Shown here: positions 1 to 8,080 of the stretch, piece by piece
How the letters are laid out: every line of letters begins with the position of its first letter
Numbering within the stretch: the stretch's first letter is position 1
Source: an uncultured Bacteroides sp.
GTDB lineage: Bacteria > Bacteroidota > Bacteroidia > Bacteroidales > Bacteroidaceae
Assembly: GCF_905207245.1 (NCBI RefSeq)
Contig: NZ_CAJLKP010000010.1
Coordinates: forward strand, 1 to 64,000
DNA: 64,000 nt
Reading direction: 5' to 3'
Program-made: the position numbers and the translations under genes
Notes under the pieces: model-generated
What the model was told of the DNA's origin: nothing
The model's database searches: none
Seen by the model: only the letters and a program-made list of their open reading frames with translations

Positions 1-5
1 TCTAT

Positions 6-50
6 GCGCGGGACGAGTAACAGGTACAGATTCCCGCGCTTTTTCTTTTT
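6..50 (+). terminator. Intrinsic terminator of the gene upstream of the window
   Basis: GCGCGGGA (6-13) pairs perfectly with TCCCGCGC (32-39), and a T-rich run follows (40-50). This is a standard rho-independent terminator for a plus-strand gene that ends before the window starts. Confidence 0.8.
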
Positions 51-113
51 ATATAAATCAATTATTTATTTGCAGTTTGGGGAATTTGGCTGCTATATAG
101 TTCGTTAAAGTGT

Positions 114-599
114 ATGGATATTATTAGCAGCAATCCTTATAGACTGTTTGGTATATATTCCAACTCCCCTGTCAAGGATCGTATAGCCAATGCAAACAAA
201 CTGAAAGCCTATCAGAAAGTAGGCAAGTCGGTTGATTTTCCATTGGATTTATTGAATCTTATCCCGGCACCGGTTCGAACTGCCGAAAGCATAGAGTATG
301 CTAACGGGTGCATCAATCTTCCTTACGACCAACTGAAACATGCTCTTTTCTGGTTTATCAAAGTCTCCTCCATTGATGAAATGGCTTTGGGCTATTTGCA
401 GAATGGAGATACAGAAAAAGCAAAAGAACTGTTTGAGAAGAAAGAAACTTTCTCTTCCCTGATTAATTGGGGTGTATTGGCATTGATACAGAATGAAAAT
501 GGAAATTACAAGGAAAGCTTTTGCCTTTTCCAGAGGCATTGGCTCTGTATATGCAACATTATCCGCAAGTATGATTTCTTTGTCTTTTGTTATAGATGA
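114..599 (+). pseudogene. Truncated DnaJ-like/TPR-type Bacteroides protein (N-terminal remnant)
   Basis: The 161-residue frame opens with MDIISSNPYRLFGIYSNSPV, which I recognise as the start of a large Bacteroides family of J-domain-like/tetratricopeptide proteins usually several hundred residues long. Residues 1-140 read as family-like sequence, including RTAESIEYANGCINLPYDQL and a helical GDTEKAKELFEK stretch. After about residue 140 the reading turns into unrelated sequence and stops. A short frame at about 624-674 (RIKGFADSEDVDLKNE, then stop) may be a remnant of the original C-terminus, so most of the gene appears deleted. It lies just upstream of another decayed gene. Family recognition is from memory; no function is claimed. 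Confidence 0.55.
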
Positions 600-836
600 C
601 TGTAAATAGATGAAAAGCAAGGTAGGATAAAAGGATTTGCCGATTCAGAAGATGTTGATCTGAAAAATGAATGAATGGCGGAAGATGCCCCTTATCTTTA
701 CTTGTTTTTTGTTGGAGTTGTCGTCATTGATATATTGGTGTCAATAAAAGCATATTGGCATTATGAAATTTATCAGGACTTTTAAGTGTTTATTTTCTTT
801 GTTTTTGAGAATTAATAATATTATATAGTAAAAAGT

Positions 837-1510
837 ATGGATGAAATCGTAGAATTTGATATACCGCACGACAAATCAGTCAATATCATTAAAGTGATTG
901 GTGTGGGTGGCGGTGGTAGCAATGCTGTGAAGAATATGTACAGGCAAGGGGTATACAACGTATCTTTTGCAATTTGCAATACCGATAGTCAAGCACTTGC
1001 GAGGGCTGATATACCTGTGCGGATTCAACTTGGAAAGGTTGGGCTTGGAGTTGGTGGCAATCCGTTAAAAGGAAAGGAAGCAGCGGAAGAAAGTATAGAA
1101 GAGGTGAACACTTATTTGACGGAGACACGAAGATGGTGTTTGTTACTGCCGGACCGGTCATTGCCGGAGTAGCTAAGGAAATGGGGTTGCTGACGGTAGG
1201 CGTCGTAACAATACCTTTTGCTTTTGAGAAGAAGGTGCGTATTCAGAAAGCATTGCAAGGTGTGGAAGATGATGTGAAAGTTGCGATTATCGCTATGGGC
1301 TTTGATGATGAACGTCTTGACCAGACTTCTTCCAAGGATATTGCGGACGCGGCAACAGAAGAAGCGGCAGATACAGTGTCGGCAGATGCTGAACCGGTAG
1401 AAGATAATGAGAATATTCAAGCAACATCAGAGAATAATTTAGGTCGGACACTTCCTTTATTGGAACGTTTGAAAAGAAAGTTAGAGACTTTTATGGATGA
1501 AACAATATAG
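837..1510 (+). pseudogene. Decayed ftsZ copy with frameshift and internal deletions
   Basis: The start reads as FtsZ: IIKVIGVGGGGSNAVKNM is the first nucleotide-binding loop, followed by AICNTDSQAL and IQLGKVGLGVGGNP. Near 1118-1122 the frame shifts, and the sequence resumes one frame over as GDTKMVFVTAG. The tubulin signature (GGGTGTG) expected after VTAG is missing: the text goes directly to PVIAGVAKEMGLLTVGVVTIPF, an apparent in-frame loss of about ten codons. A larger deletion follows VEDD, joining the N-domain to a piece resembling the end of the GTPase C-domain (VAIIAMGFDDERL) and an acidic tail with LERLKRKLETFMDETI. It cannot be a working GTPase. Presumably a duplicate, since a living Bacteroides needs an intact ftsZ elsewhere. 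Confidence 0.8.
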
Positions 1511-1526
1511 AGAGGAAAGCAAAGTG

Positions 1527-1700
1527 CTTGTAGAGACTGTCTTGAATGCCACCCTTCATTATCAGTGCTTTACGTCCTCTGCTTGTAGAGATTACTACAA
1601 AAAGATTGTTTATCTCGCTTTATTGCCTTTTCTTCCTTGTAGAGATGCCATTTTTGCAAGTCGTTGTTTTTAAGTGGTTTATAAAAAATGGTTGTAGATG
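1527..1700. repeat. TTGTAGA(GA) motif repeated at about 55-bp spacing
   Basis: CTTGTAGAGA occurs at 1527, 1582 and 1636, and a shorter TTGTAGATGCC at 1692. Spacings are 55, 54 and 55 bp, close to five times 11. The sequence between the motifs is not conserved. The second copy forms the dyad TTGTAG-N6-CTACAA. This gene-free stretch between the ftsZ relic and the HU-like gene holds nothing else that I can identify before the promoter at 1708-1739. No function is known to me. Confidence 0.4.
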
Positions 1701-1707
1701 CCATTTT

Positions 1708-1739
1708 CTTGTTTTCTCTTGTTTCTCACCCTAACTTTG
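1708..1739 (+). promoter_or_regulatory. Bacteroides-type promoter for the HU-like gene
   Basis: TAACTTTG at 1732-1739 matches the -7 consensus TAnnTTTG exactly. CTTG at 1708-1711 lies 20 bp upstream as a partial -33 TTTG. The predicted leader to the ATG at 1869 is about 120 nt. Confidence 0.55.
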
Positions 1740-1752
1740 CAACATCGAATTT

Positions 1753-1807
1753 GAGAAAAGCAGATGGCTGAATCGTTGAGGCCTCACGATGAAAACTTCT
1801 GCTTCTC
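1753..1807 (+). promoter_or_regulatory. Structured 5' leader hairpin of the HU-like gene
   Basis: GAGAAAAGCAGA (1753-1764) can pair with TCTGCTTCTC (1798-1807). Inside, ATCGTTGAGG/CCTCACGAT forms a second compact stem. It lies in the predicted 5' untranslated region, and a role in mRNA stability or translation is possible. It matches no riboswitch known to me. Confidence 0.35.
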
Positions 1808-1868
1808 GGATGAGATAAAAGAGATAGAATATACATTATTAAATTAATCATTTAAAAACATTACGATT

Positions 1869-2354
1869 ATGGCTTTTTTTAGAAGAATCAAAAAAACAAT
1901 TAACAATTTGTGGTATCCTCAATCAGTAACCTGGGGCAAGGCGGTTACTACCCGTGAAGTGGCAGACGAGCTGTCTGTCATCTCTACCGTGACCCGTGGT
2001 GACACGTATGCGGTGATGGAAAATCTTGGACGGGTATTAAGTAGTTATATGGGACAGGGACGTACCGTGAAAATAGACGGTGTGGGCACTTTCTATTACA
2101 CGGCTACCTCCGCTAAAAGAGGAGTACCGACGGCTGAGGAGGTAAGTGCCTCGTTGATTAAAGGGGTACGCGTCCGCTTCCTTCCTGAAGTGGAACGTAA
2201 CAGTGGTAATCAAGTGACTACCCGCAGCATGGTAAATACCAAGATTGTTTGGGAAGAATGGGGAAAAAATTCTACTAACACTGGAAATAGCGGTTCCGGC
2301 AATCCTGGCGGCGGCTCCGGTGAAGGTGGCTTGGAAGAAGACCCGTTAGGATAA
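1869..2354 (+). CDS. HU-like (HU-HIG type) DNA-binding protein
   Basis: This 161-residue protein has an HU/IHF-type fold in roughly residues 15-125 (TTREVADELSVISTVTRGDTYAVMENLGRVL, then GRTVKIDGVGTFYY). It belongs to the Bacteroidetes HU-like family that carries an extra C-terminal segment. The basic N-terminus (FFRRIKKTINN) and the VKIDGVGTF strand are family-typical. The last 25 or so residues are a Ser/Gly/Asn-rich linker ending in GGLEEDPLG, nearly the same ending as the second HU-like protein at 37922-38383 (GGLEENPLG). It probably binds DNA as a nucleoid-associated protein; targets are unknown. Single gene with its own promoter (1708-1739) and terminator (2410-2452). Confidence 0.85.
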   Translation: MAFFRRIKKTINNLWYPQSVTWGKAVTTREVADELSVISTVTRGDTYAVMENLGRVLSSYMGQGRTVKIDGVGTFYYTATSAKRGVPTAEEVSASLIKGVRVRFLPEVERNSGNQVTTRSMVNTKIVWEEWGKNSTNTGNSGSGNPGGGSGEGGLEEDPLG

Positions 2355-2409
2355 CCTTCCCCCGTGCTTTGTTAACCTCCGTTTTGGAGCATCCGACTTG
2401 TGATAATCA

Positions 2410-2452
2410 GTTCCCGTACAGCCCCTTCCGGCAGTACGGGAACTTTTGTTTT
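2410..2452 (+). terminator. Terminator after the HU-like gene
   Basis: GTTCCCGTAC (2410-2419) pairs perfectly over 10 bp with GTACGGGAAC (2434-2443). A TTTTGTTTT tract follows. It isolates the HU-like gene from the decarboxylase operon. Confidence 0.85.
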
Positions 2453-2550
2453 AGCATCTTTTATCATTTTTTTCTGCCTTTCTTCTATAAATATTCGCTA
2501 ATTTCGGACGATTTTTTGTAAAACAGGCCGAATAACTAATAATTTATAAT

Positions 2551-2811
2551 ATGGAAAATCTCAACACAGCGTTTATGCTGATGGTGGTAGGTATGGTAAC
2601 AGTGTTCTGTATCCTACTGATTGTAATCTACTTAGGTAAAGGACTTATCCTTCTGGTTAACAAGTATGCCCCCGAAGAGGTGGTGCCGGATAAGAAAGGC
2701 GCGCAAGGTCCCGCTGCCATTCCTGGAAATATATTGGCTGCTATCAGTGCTGCTGTAACGGTGGTGACACAAGGTAAGGGTAAAGTAGCCAAGGTCGAGA
2801 AAGTAAAATGA
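2551..2811 (+). CDS. oadG: Sodium-pumping decarboxylase gamma subunit (OadG family)
   Basis: The 86-residue protein has one N-terminal membrane helix (about residues 7-33, AFMLMVVGMVTVFCILLIVIYLGKGLILLV) and a soluble lysine-rich tail, the layout of gamma subunits that anchor the alpha carboxyltransferase to the beta pump. It is the first gene of a three-gene operon: the alpha subunit starts 37 bp downstream and the beta subunit 6 bp after that. Gene order gamma-alpha-beta and the short tail support the call. Substrate (oxaloacetate or methylmalonyl-CoA) is not settled by this subunit. A weak -7-like element, TAATTTCG, lies at 2499-2506. Confidence 0.85.
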   Translation: MENLNTAFMLMVVGMVTVFCILLIVIYLGKGLILLVNKYAPEEVVPDKKGAQGPAAIPGNILAAISAAVTVVTQGKGKVAKVEKVK

Positions 2812-2848
2812 TAATCTTTAATAAAAAACACACATCTATTTATTTAGT

Positions 2849-4684
2849 ATGAAAAAAGAAATTAAGTTCAGCTTGGTGTTCAGGGACATGTGGCAGAGTG
2901 CCGGAAAATATGTGCCCCGCGTAGACCAACTGGTAAAGGTTGCTCCCGCTATCGTAGAAATGGGCTGTTTTGCCCGCGTAGAAACGAATGGAGGCGGTTT
3001 TGAACAGGTAAATTTATTGTTTGGTGAGAATCCTAATAAGGCTGTACGTGCGTGGACGAAACCCTTCCACGAAGCCGGCATACAAACTCACATGTTGGAC
3101 CGTGCACTGAACGGTCTTCGCATGAGCCCCGTGCCTGCCGACGTGCGTAAGCTGTTTTATAAAGTGAAGAAAGTGCAGGGAACGGACATCACACGTACGT
3201 TCTGCGGACTGAACGATACCCGTAACATTATTCCTTCCATCGCTTACGCTAAAGAAGCCGGAATGATTTCCCAGTGTTCACTCTGTATTACCCATTCGCC
3301 CATTCATACAGTAGAATATTACACCAATATGGCGTTAGAGCTCATCAAGGCGGGTGCTGATGAAATCTGTATCAAGGATATGGCAGGTATCGGACGTCCG
3401 GTGTCGCTGGGCAAGATTGTGGCTAATATCAAGGCTGCACATCCCGAAATCCCTATCCAGTATCATAGCCATGCAGGTCCGGGCTTCAATATGGCAAGTA
3501 TCCTCGAAGTATGTGAGGCCGGTTGCGACTACATCGACGTAGGTATGGAACCACTTTCCTGGGGGACAGGACATGCCGACCTGCTGAGTGTGCAGGCAAT
3601 GTTGAAAGACGCAGGCTTTCAGGTGCCGGAAGTGAATATGGAAGCGTACATGAAGGTGCGCGCCCTCATCCAGGAATTTATGGATGACTTCCTCGGTCTG
3701 TACATCAGCCCGAAGAACCGCTTGATGAACTCCCTGCTGATTGGTCCGGGACTTCCGGGCGGTATGATGGGTAGCCTTATGGCCGACTTAGAGTCCAATC
3801 TGGAATCTATCAATAAATATAAGGCAAAACGTAACCTGCCGTTTATGACGCAGGATCAGTTGCTTATCAAGCTGTTCAATGAAGTGGCTTACGTATGGCC
3901 GCGTGTAGGTTATCCTCCGTTGGTTACTCCGTTCAGTCAGTACGTTAAGAATCTGGCAATGATGAACGTGATTGCCATGGAAAAAGGCAAGGAACGCTGG
4001 GGTATGATTGCCGATGATATCTGGGATATGCTGTTGGGTAAGGCAGGTAAGTTGCCGGGCACGCTGGCTCCCGAACTTATAGAGAAAGCCGAACGCGAAG
4101 GCCGTAAGTTCTTCACGGGCAATCCGCAGGATAACTATCCGGATGCGCTCGACAAGTATCGCAAGATGATGAAAGAGAACAAATGGGACTTGGGCGAGGA
4201 CGACGAAGAACTCTTCGAATACGCCATGCACCCGGCACAGTACGAGGCTTATAAGAGCGGTAAAGCGAAAGAAGACTTTCTGGCAGACGTTGAGAAGCGG
4301 AAAGCGGAACTTAACAAATCCCCACTGGATGATGCCAAACCGAAAACCCTTACCGTACAGGTGGACGGACAAGCTTACCGCGTGACGGTGGCTTACGGTG
4401 ACATCGACCTGCCCGCAGATGCCACGGCCAAAGTGGAAGCTCCGGTAGGAGAAGGACAAGACGTTCCGGCTCCTCTGGAAGGCAAGTTTTTCTTGACGAA
4501 GAATGCCCAGGAAACTCCGGTGAAGGTGGGCGACAAAGTGAAGAAAGGTGACTTGCTTTGCTACATTGAAGCCATGAAGACGTACAATGCCATCCGTGCC
4601 GATTTTGACGGAACGGTGACAGCTATCTGTGTTACTTCGGGTGACTCTGTTTCAGAAGATGATGTATTAATGAAGATAGGATAA
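2849..4684 (+). CDS. oadA: Biotin-dependent decarboxylase alpha subunit / pyruvate carboxylase subunit B-like
   Basis: This 611-residue protein has a carboxyltransferase TIM barrel (about 1-290; the metal-ligand motif HSHAGPG is visible), a PYC/OADA central domain (about 300-490, LMNSLLIGPGLPGGMMGSL onward) and a C-terminal biotinyl domain (about 540-611) with biotin lysine K577 in EAMKT, 35 residues from the end. It transfers CO2 from a carboxylated acid to biotin, and the beta subunit then releases it while exporting Na+. In Bacteroides such operons are linked to succinate/propionate fermentation. Oxaloacetate is the default substrate; methylmalonyl-CoA chemistry or a pyruvate carboxylase role cannot be excluded from sequence. 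Confidence 0.9.
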   Translation: MKKEIKFSLVFRDMWQSAGKYVPRVDQLVKVAPAIVEMGCFARVETNGGGFEQVNLLFGENPNKAVRAWTKPFHEAGIQTHMLDRALNGLRMSPVPADVRKLFYKVKKVQGTDITRTFCGLNDTRNIIPSIAYAKEAGMISQCSLCITHSPIHTVEYYTNMALELIKAGADEICIKDMAGIGRPVSLGKIVANIKAAHPEIPIQYHSHAGPGFNMASILEVCEAGCDYIDVGMEPLSWGTGHADLLSVQAMLKDAGFQVPEVNMEAYMKVRALIQEFMDDFLGLYISPKNRLMNSLLIGPGLPGGMMGSLMADLESNLESINKYKAKRNLPFMTQDQLLIKLFNEVAYVWPRVGYPPLVTPFSQYVKNLAMMNVIAMEKGKERWGMIADDIWDMLLGKAGKLPGTLAPELIEKAEREGRKFFTGNPQDNYPDALDKYRKMMKENKWDLGEDDEELFEYAMHPAQYEAYKSGKAKEDFLADVEKRKAELNKSPLDDAKPKTLTVQVDGQAYRVTVAYGDIDLPADATAKVEAPVGEGQDVPAPLEGKFFLTKNAQETPVKVGDKVKKGDLLCYIEAMKTYNAIRADFDGTVTAICVTSGDSVSEDDVLMKIG

Positions 4685-4690
4685 ACAGCG

Positions 4691-5926
4691 ATGGAAGAAA
4701 TATTTGCAAGACTCTACGATATGACGGCGTTCAGCAATATCATTGCCGACCCGTCGTTTCTGGTGATGTATGCCATTGCTTTCGTTCTGCTGTATCTGGG
4801 TATCAAGAAGCACTACGAACCGTTGCTGCTGGTGCCCATTGCCTTTGGTGTGCTTATTGCCAACTTTCCCGGCGGTGATATGGGGGTTATCCAGGCGGAC
4901 CAGAATGGAATGGTGATGGTGAACGGAATAGCGAAGAACATCTGGGAAATGCCGCTGCATGAGATAGCGCACGACCTGGGACTGATGAACTTCATCTACT
5001 ATATGTTGATTAAGACAGGTTTCCTGCCGCCTATCATCTTTATGGGTGTGGGTGCTATGACGGACTTTGGCCCGATGCTTCGTAACCTGCGTCTCTCTAT
5101 ATTTGGTGCTGCTGCACAGTTGGGTATCTTCACTGTGCTGCTATGTGCTGTTATGATAGGTTTCACTCCACAAGAGGCGGGTGCGCTGGGCATTATCGGT
5201 GGTGCTGATGGTCCGACGGCTATCTTCACAACTATTAAGCTGGCTCCGCATCTGTTGGGTCCGATTGCCATTGCTGCATACTCTTATATGGCATTGGTGC
5301 CGGTGATTATTCCTCTGGTAGTGAAGTTACTCTGTTCTAAGAAGGAACTGATGATTAACATGAAGGAGCAGGAAAAACTCTATCCTTCAAAAACCGAGAT
5401 TAAGAATCTGCGTGTGCTGAAGATTATCTTTCCGATAGCAGTGACTACGGTTGTTGCCCTTTTCGTGCCGACGGCAGTGCCTTTGATTGGTATGTTGATG
5501 TTTGGTAACTTGATTAAAGAAATCGGTTCTGATACAAGCCGTTTGTTTGATGCGGCTGCCAATAGTATCATGAATGCGGCAACCATCTTCCTGGGGCTGA
5601 GTGTAGGTGCTACCATGACGAGCGAGGCGTTCTTGAACTGGACGACTATCGGTATTGTTGTCGGTGGTTTCCTTGCATTTGCGCTTTCTATTTCAGGTGG
5701 TATCTTCTTTGTGAAGCTGTTCAATATGTTCAGCAAGAAGAAGATTAATCCTCTGATTGGTGCAACAGGTCTGAGTGCTGTGCCGATGGCAAGCCGCGTA
5801 TGTAACGAGATTGCCACGAAGTATGACCCTAAGAACCACGTACTGAATTACTGTATGTCCAGCAATATCTCCGGTGTAATCGGTTCGGCTGTAGCGGCGG
5901 GTGTGCTGATTTCGTTCCTGGGATAA
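4691..5926 (+). CDS. oadB: Sodium ion-translocating decarboxylase beta subunit
   Basis: This 411-residue, strongly hydrophobic protein has about ten membrane segments and the family-typical conserved stretches GVGAMTDFGPML, GIIGGADGPTAIF and NPLIGATGLSAVPMASRV. It is the inner-membrane pump that decarboxylates carboxybiotin on the alpha subunit and couples this to Na+ export. The start lies only 6 bp after the alpha-subunit stop, consistent with translational coupling. The operon ends at a strong hairpin (5946-5990). Full length for the family, no defects seen. Confidence 0.92.
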   Translation: MEEIFARLYDMTAFSNIIADPSFLVMYAIAFVLLYLGIKKHYEPLLLVPIAFGVLIANFPGGDMGVIQADQNGMVMVNGIAKNIWEMPLHEIAHDLGLMNFIYYMLIKTGFLPPIIFMGVGAMTDFGPMLRNLRLSIFGAAAQLGIFTVLLCAVMIGFTPQEAGALGIIGGADGPTAIFTTIKLAPHLLGPIAIAAYSYMALVPVIIPLVVKLLCSKKELMINMKEQEKLYPSKTEIKNLRVLKIIFPIAVTTVVALFVPTAVPLIGMLMFGNLIKEIGSDTSRLFDAAANSIMNAATIFLGLSVGATMTSEAFLNWTTIGIVVGGFLAFALSISGGIFFVKLFNMFSKKKINPLIGATGLSAVPMASRVCNEIATKYDPKNHVLNYCMSSNISGVIGSAVAAGVLISFLG

Positions 5927-5945
5927 GGACTCTATATCTATAATT

Positions 5946-5993
5946 ATCAAGTGCGAATTGCATGATTTAATCATGAAGTTCGCACTTGATTTG
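5946..5993 (+). terminator. Terminator of the oad operon
   Basis: A perfect 12-bp stem, ATCAAGTGCGAA (5946-5957) with TTCGCACTTGAT (5979-5990), contains an inner CATGAT/ATCATG stem and is followed by TTTG. It separates the decarboxylase operon from PUL1. Confidence 0.8.
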
Positions 5994-6094
5994 TATATAT
6001 AGAAGGCTAAAGCATCCTGTTTTTACTATGAAAGATATAAATATTCACTTTGCTGTTTTTATGCCAGTCTTGTTTCAAGATTAATAATATTAGT

Positions 6095-6102
6095 TATATT
6101 TG
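6095..6102 (+). promoter_or_regulatory. -7 element upstream of the ECF sigma gene
   Basis: TATATTTG matches TAnnTTTG exactly, 47 bp before the sigma start codon. A weak -33-like TTTC lies at 6073-6076. This suggests housekeeping transcription of the sigma/anti-sigma pair. Confidence 0.5.
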
Positions 6103-6149
6103 CCTCTTGAATATTATGAAAACAATAAATTGACGTTGAAATCAATCAA

Positions 6150-6761
6150 ATGAATTCACACAAGACGACAGCAGCAATAATTATAGATAGAACGGTTATT
6201 GATAATATCAATCGAGGAGATGAGAGGGCATTTGCTGCTTTATATAATAGCTATTTTACTTATCTCTGTACTTGTGCGGCAGGATATATCTTCGATGCAG
6301 ATGTTGCCAAGGAAATTGTGAATGATGTTTTCGTTCATATATGGAATAAACATGGCGGTCTGGAATTTCCTATTCATTCTTATCTGTTGCGGTGCGTGCA
6401 AAATGGTTGTCTGAATTATATTCGTTCATTACGATCGCGCGAACGGGTTCTGGATGAATTCAGAGAAGATTTATTGCTGTTTCAAGAAGAATATTGCCGG
6501 AGTGGAGAAACACCTTTGCAAGTATTGGAAGTCGAAGATATAAAGAAGCAAGTGCATGCAGCTATACGGACATTGCCAGAAAAGTGTCGGGTTATATTTG
6601 AAAAATACCTTTATAAAAATCTTTCCCCCCAGGAAATTGCTGATGAGTGTGGCTTGTCGGTGAATACAGTCCGTGTGCAGATAAAGAATGCCTTTGATAA
6701 ATTGAAGAATCATTTTGGGCCGGCTGTCTTTATTTTATTTTTATCTTTTTTCGAGCAATAA
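6150..6761 (+). CDS. ECF RNA polymerase sigma-70 factor of PUL1
   Basis: The 203-residue protein has sigma region 2 at about residues 20-95 (NRGDERAFAALYNSYF ... VAKEIVNDVFVHIW) and region 4 at about 130-190, with the helix-turn-helix LSPQEIADECGLSVNTVRVQIKNAFDKL. This is the Bacteroidetes ECF group paired with FecR-type anti-sigma factors. The next gene is the FecR partner and the one after is a SusC with an STN signalling domain. Known logic for such trios: substrate binding at SusC relieves FecR and frees the sigma factor to transcribe the susC operon. ECF-controlled loci in Bacteroides often, though not always, target non-plant glycans. Confidence 0.93.
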   Translation: MNSHKTTAAIIIDRTVIDNINRGDERAFAALYNSYFTYLCTCAAGYIFDADVAKEIVNDVFVHIWNKHGGLEFPIHSYLLRCVQNGCLNYIRSLRSRERVLDEFREDLLLFQEEYCRSGETPLQVLEVEDIKKQVHAAIRTLPEKCRVIFEKYLYKNLSPQEIADECGLSVNTVRVQIKNAFDKLKNHFGPAVFILFLSFFEQ

Positions 6762-6922
6762 TTATCTACTTGCTCTGTATGTTCTATCTTGCTGGTTTGT
6801 AGTGAGTTGCGTTTTTGGAAAATACAAATTCTAAAATAATACGAAAAAAAGAGCTCTTCGGATAAATGTTTTCTGCATGAGGTGTGTATTCTATATAAAG
6901 AGAATATTAAAAGTATAAGTTC

Positions 6923-7948
6923 ATGAAGGAAAATAATGAAGAATTTGATAAATGGATGATGGATTACATGGCTGGTAGTCTTTCAGGAGAAGATATGCAG
7001 AAATTCCATACTCTTTTGAAATCAGATATTCATTATAGGAACAGGTTTAAAGACTTGTCTGCAATTCATGCGAAACTATTAATACCACGATTTGCAGTAG
7101 AAGAGGCTGATAACTATGAGAGGTTACTGCGTAGGATTAATTTGGAAAAGAGTACGTCTTCACGAAATTTATCAATACATCGTATTACTTGGAAGTCTAT
7201 ACGTCGCATAGCGGCAGTCATTGCTCTGCTGATAACTTCTTCCATTGCATGCTATTATGTGTGGGATGATGTGTGGAGAACTTCCCAGGATGTTGTGTTG
7301 TGTCAAATGGAGGTGCCGCTGGGCTCACAAACAAAGGTCGTGTTGCCTGATGGCTCAGTGGTCTTTCTGAATTCTGGCTCCGTTTTGAAATATGATCCCT
7401 CATTTATGAAGAATAAGAATCGGGATGTTTACTTGACTGGTGAAGGATATTTTGAAGTGCGGAAAAACCAACATAAACCGTTTATTGTACATACTGGAGA
7501 TCTAAATGTGAAGGTGTTGGGAACTATTTTCAATGTACGGGCTTATGCGGATGAATCGAATGTGGAAATAGCTCTTGTCAAAGGACGGGTAAATGTATTC
7601 TCCCAATCCGAAACGATAGGCAATGTGGTCTTGAATCCCAATCAACGGGCTGTTTATGATAAAAAATCCAAGTCCCTGTTTTCGGAGGATACAGATGCGG
7701 AAGTGGCGGCTTTATGGATTACTGGACGCTTGAGCTTCGTGAATACTTCTTTGGCTGATATAATGAAAGAGCTGGAACGGCATTATAATGTACGGATTGT
7801 TGTTGAATCTGAACATATGAAAGCTGAAATTTTCTCAGGAAGCATTAATTCTAAGCTGTCTTTAGAAGAAATGTTAGACTATCTGGATGTAGACAATAAG
7901 TATGTATGGACGAGAAAAGACAATGTGATCACAATAACTGATAAATGA
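6923..7948 (+). CDS. FecR-type anti-sigma factor
   Basis: This 341-residue inner-membrane protein has a cytoplasmic N-terminus (1-90) that should bind the sigma factor, one membrane helix at about 93-113 (IRRIAAVIALLITSSIACYYVW), a periplasmic FecR domain at about 125-220 (PLGSQTKVVLPDGSVVFLNSGS is a clear family signature) and a C-terminal STN-like segment (DUF4974 type, about 270-340; LSFVNTSLADIMKELERHYNVRI). It links the STN domain of the SusC at 8081 to the sigma factor at 6150. No defect seen. Confidence 0.93.
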   Translation: MKENNEEFDKWMMDYMAGSLSGEDMQKFHTLLKSDIHYRNRFKDLSAIHAKLLIPRFAVEEADNYERLLRRINLEKSTSSRNLSIHRITWKSIRRIAAVIALLITSSIACYYVWDDVWRTSQDVVLCQMEVPLGSQTKVVLPDGSVVFLNSGSVLKYDPSFMKNKNRDVYLTGEGYFEVRKNQHKPFIVHTGDLNVKVLGTIFNVRAYADESNVEIALVKGRVNVFSQSETIGNVVLNPNQRAVYDKKSKSLFSEDTDAEVAALWITGRLSFVNTSLADIMKELERHYNVRIVVESEHMKAEIFSGSINSKLSLEEMLDYLDVDNKYVWTRKDNVITITDK

Positions 7949-7996
7949 ATGTTTAACCCTAAAAAATGGATGAGATGAAAAACACCACCTAAAAAA

Positions 7997-8034
7997 GAAT
8001 CGGAGAAACATATTGACCCCATGCTCTCCGATTC
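7997..8034 (+). promoter_or_regulatory. Hairpin between the fecR gene and PUL1 susC
   Basis: GAATCGGAGA (7997-8006) pairs perfectly with TCTCCGATTC (8025-8034). No T-run follows, so it is a poor terminator. It may mark the leader of the susC operon transcript or partly separate the regulator genes from it. Confidence 0.45.
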
Positions 8035-8080
8035 GTGAATCTAAAAACTATTTGCATAATTTTTTTAACGATACAAATGT

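Noticed and set aside
1546..1734. 62-codon plus-strand frame in the gap after the ftsZ relic
   Set aside because: Hydrophobic low-complexity translation overlapping the TTGTAGA motifs and the HU gene promoter; no support for coding.
1753..1807. Riboswitch in the HU-like gene leader
   Set aside because: The stem is real, but it matches no riboswitch class that I can recognise, so it is listed only as a leader hairpin.
3788..4459. Open frame of 223 codons on the minus strand inside oadA
   Set aside because: It lies wholly antisense to a clear, conserved biotin-enzyme gene and has no recognisable domain; it follows from codon bias.
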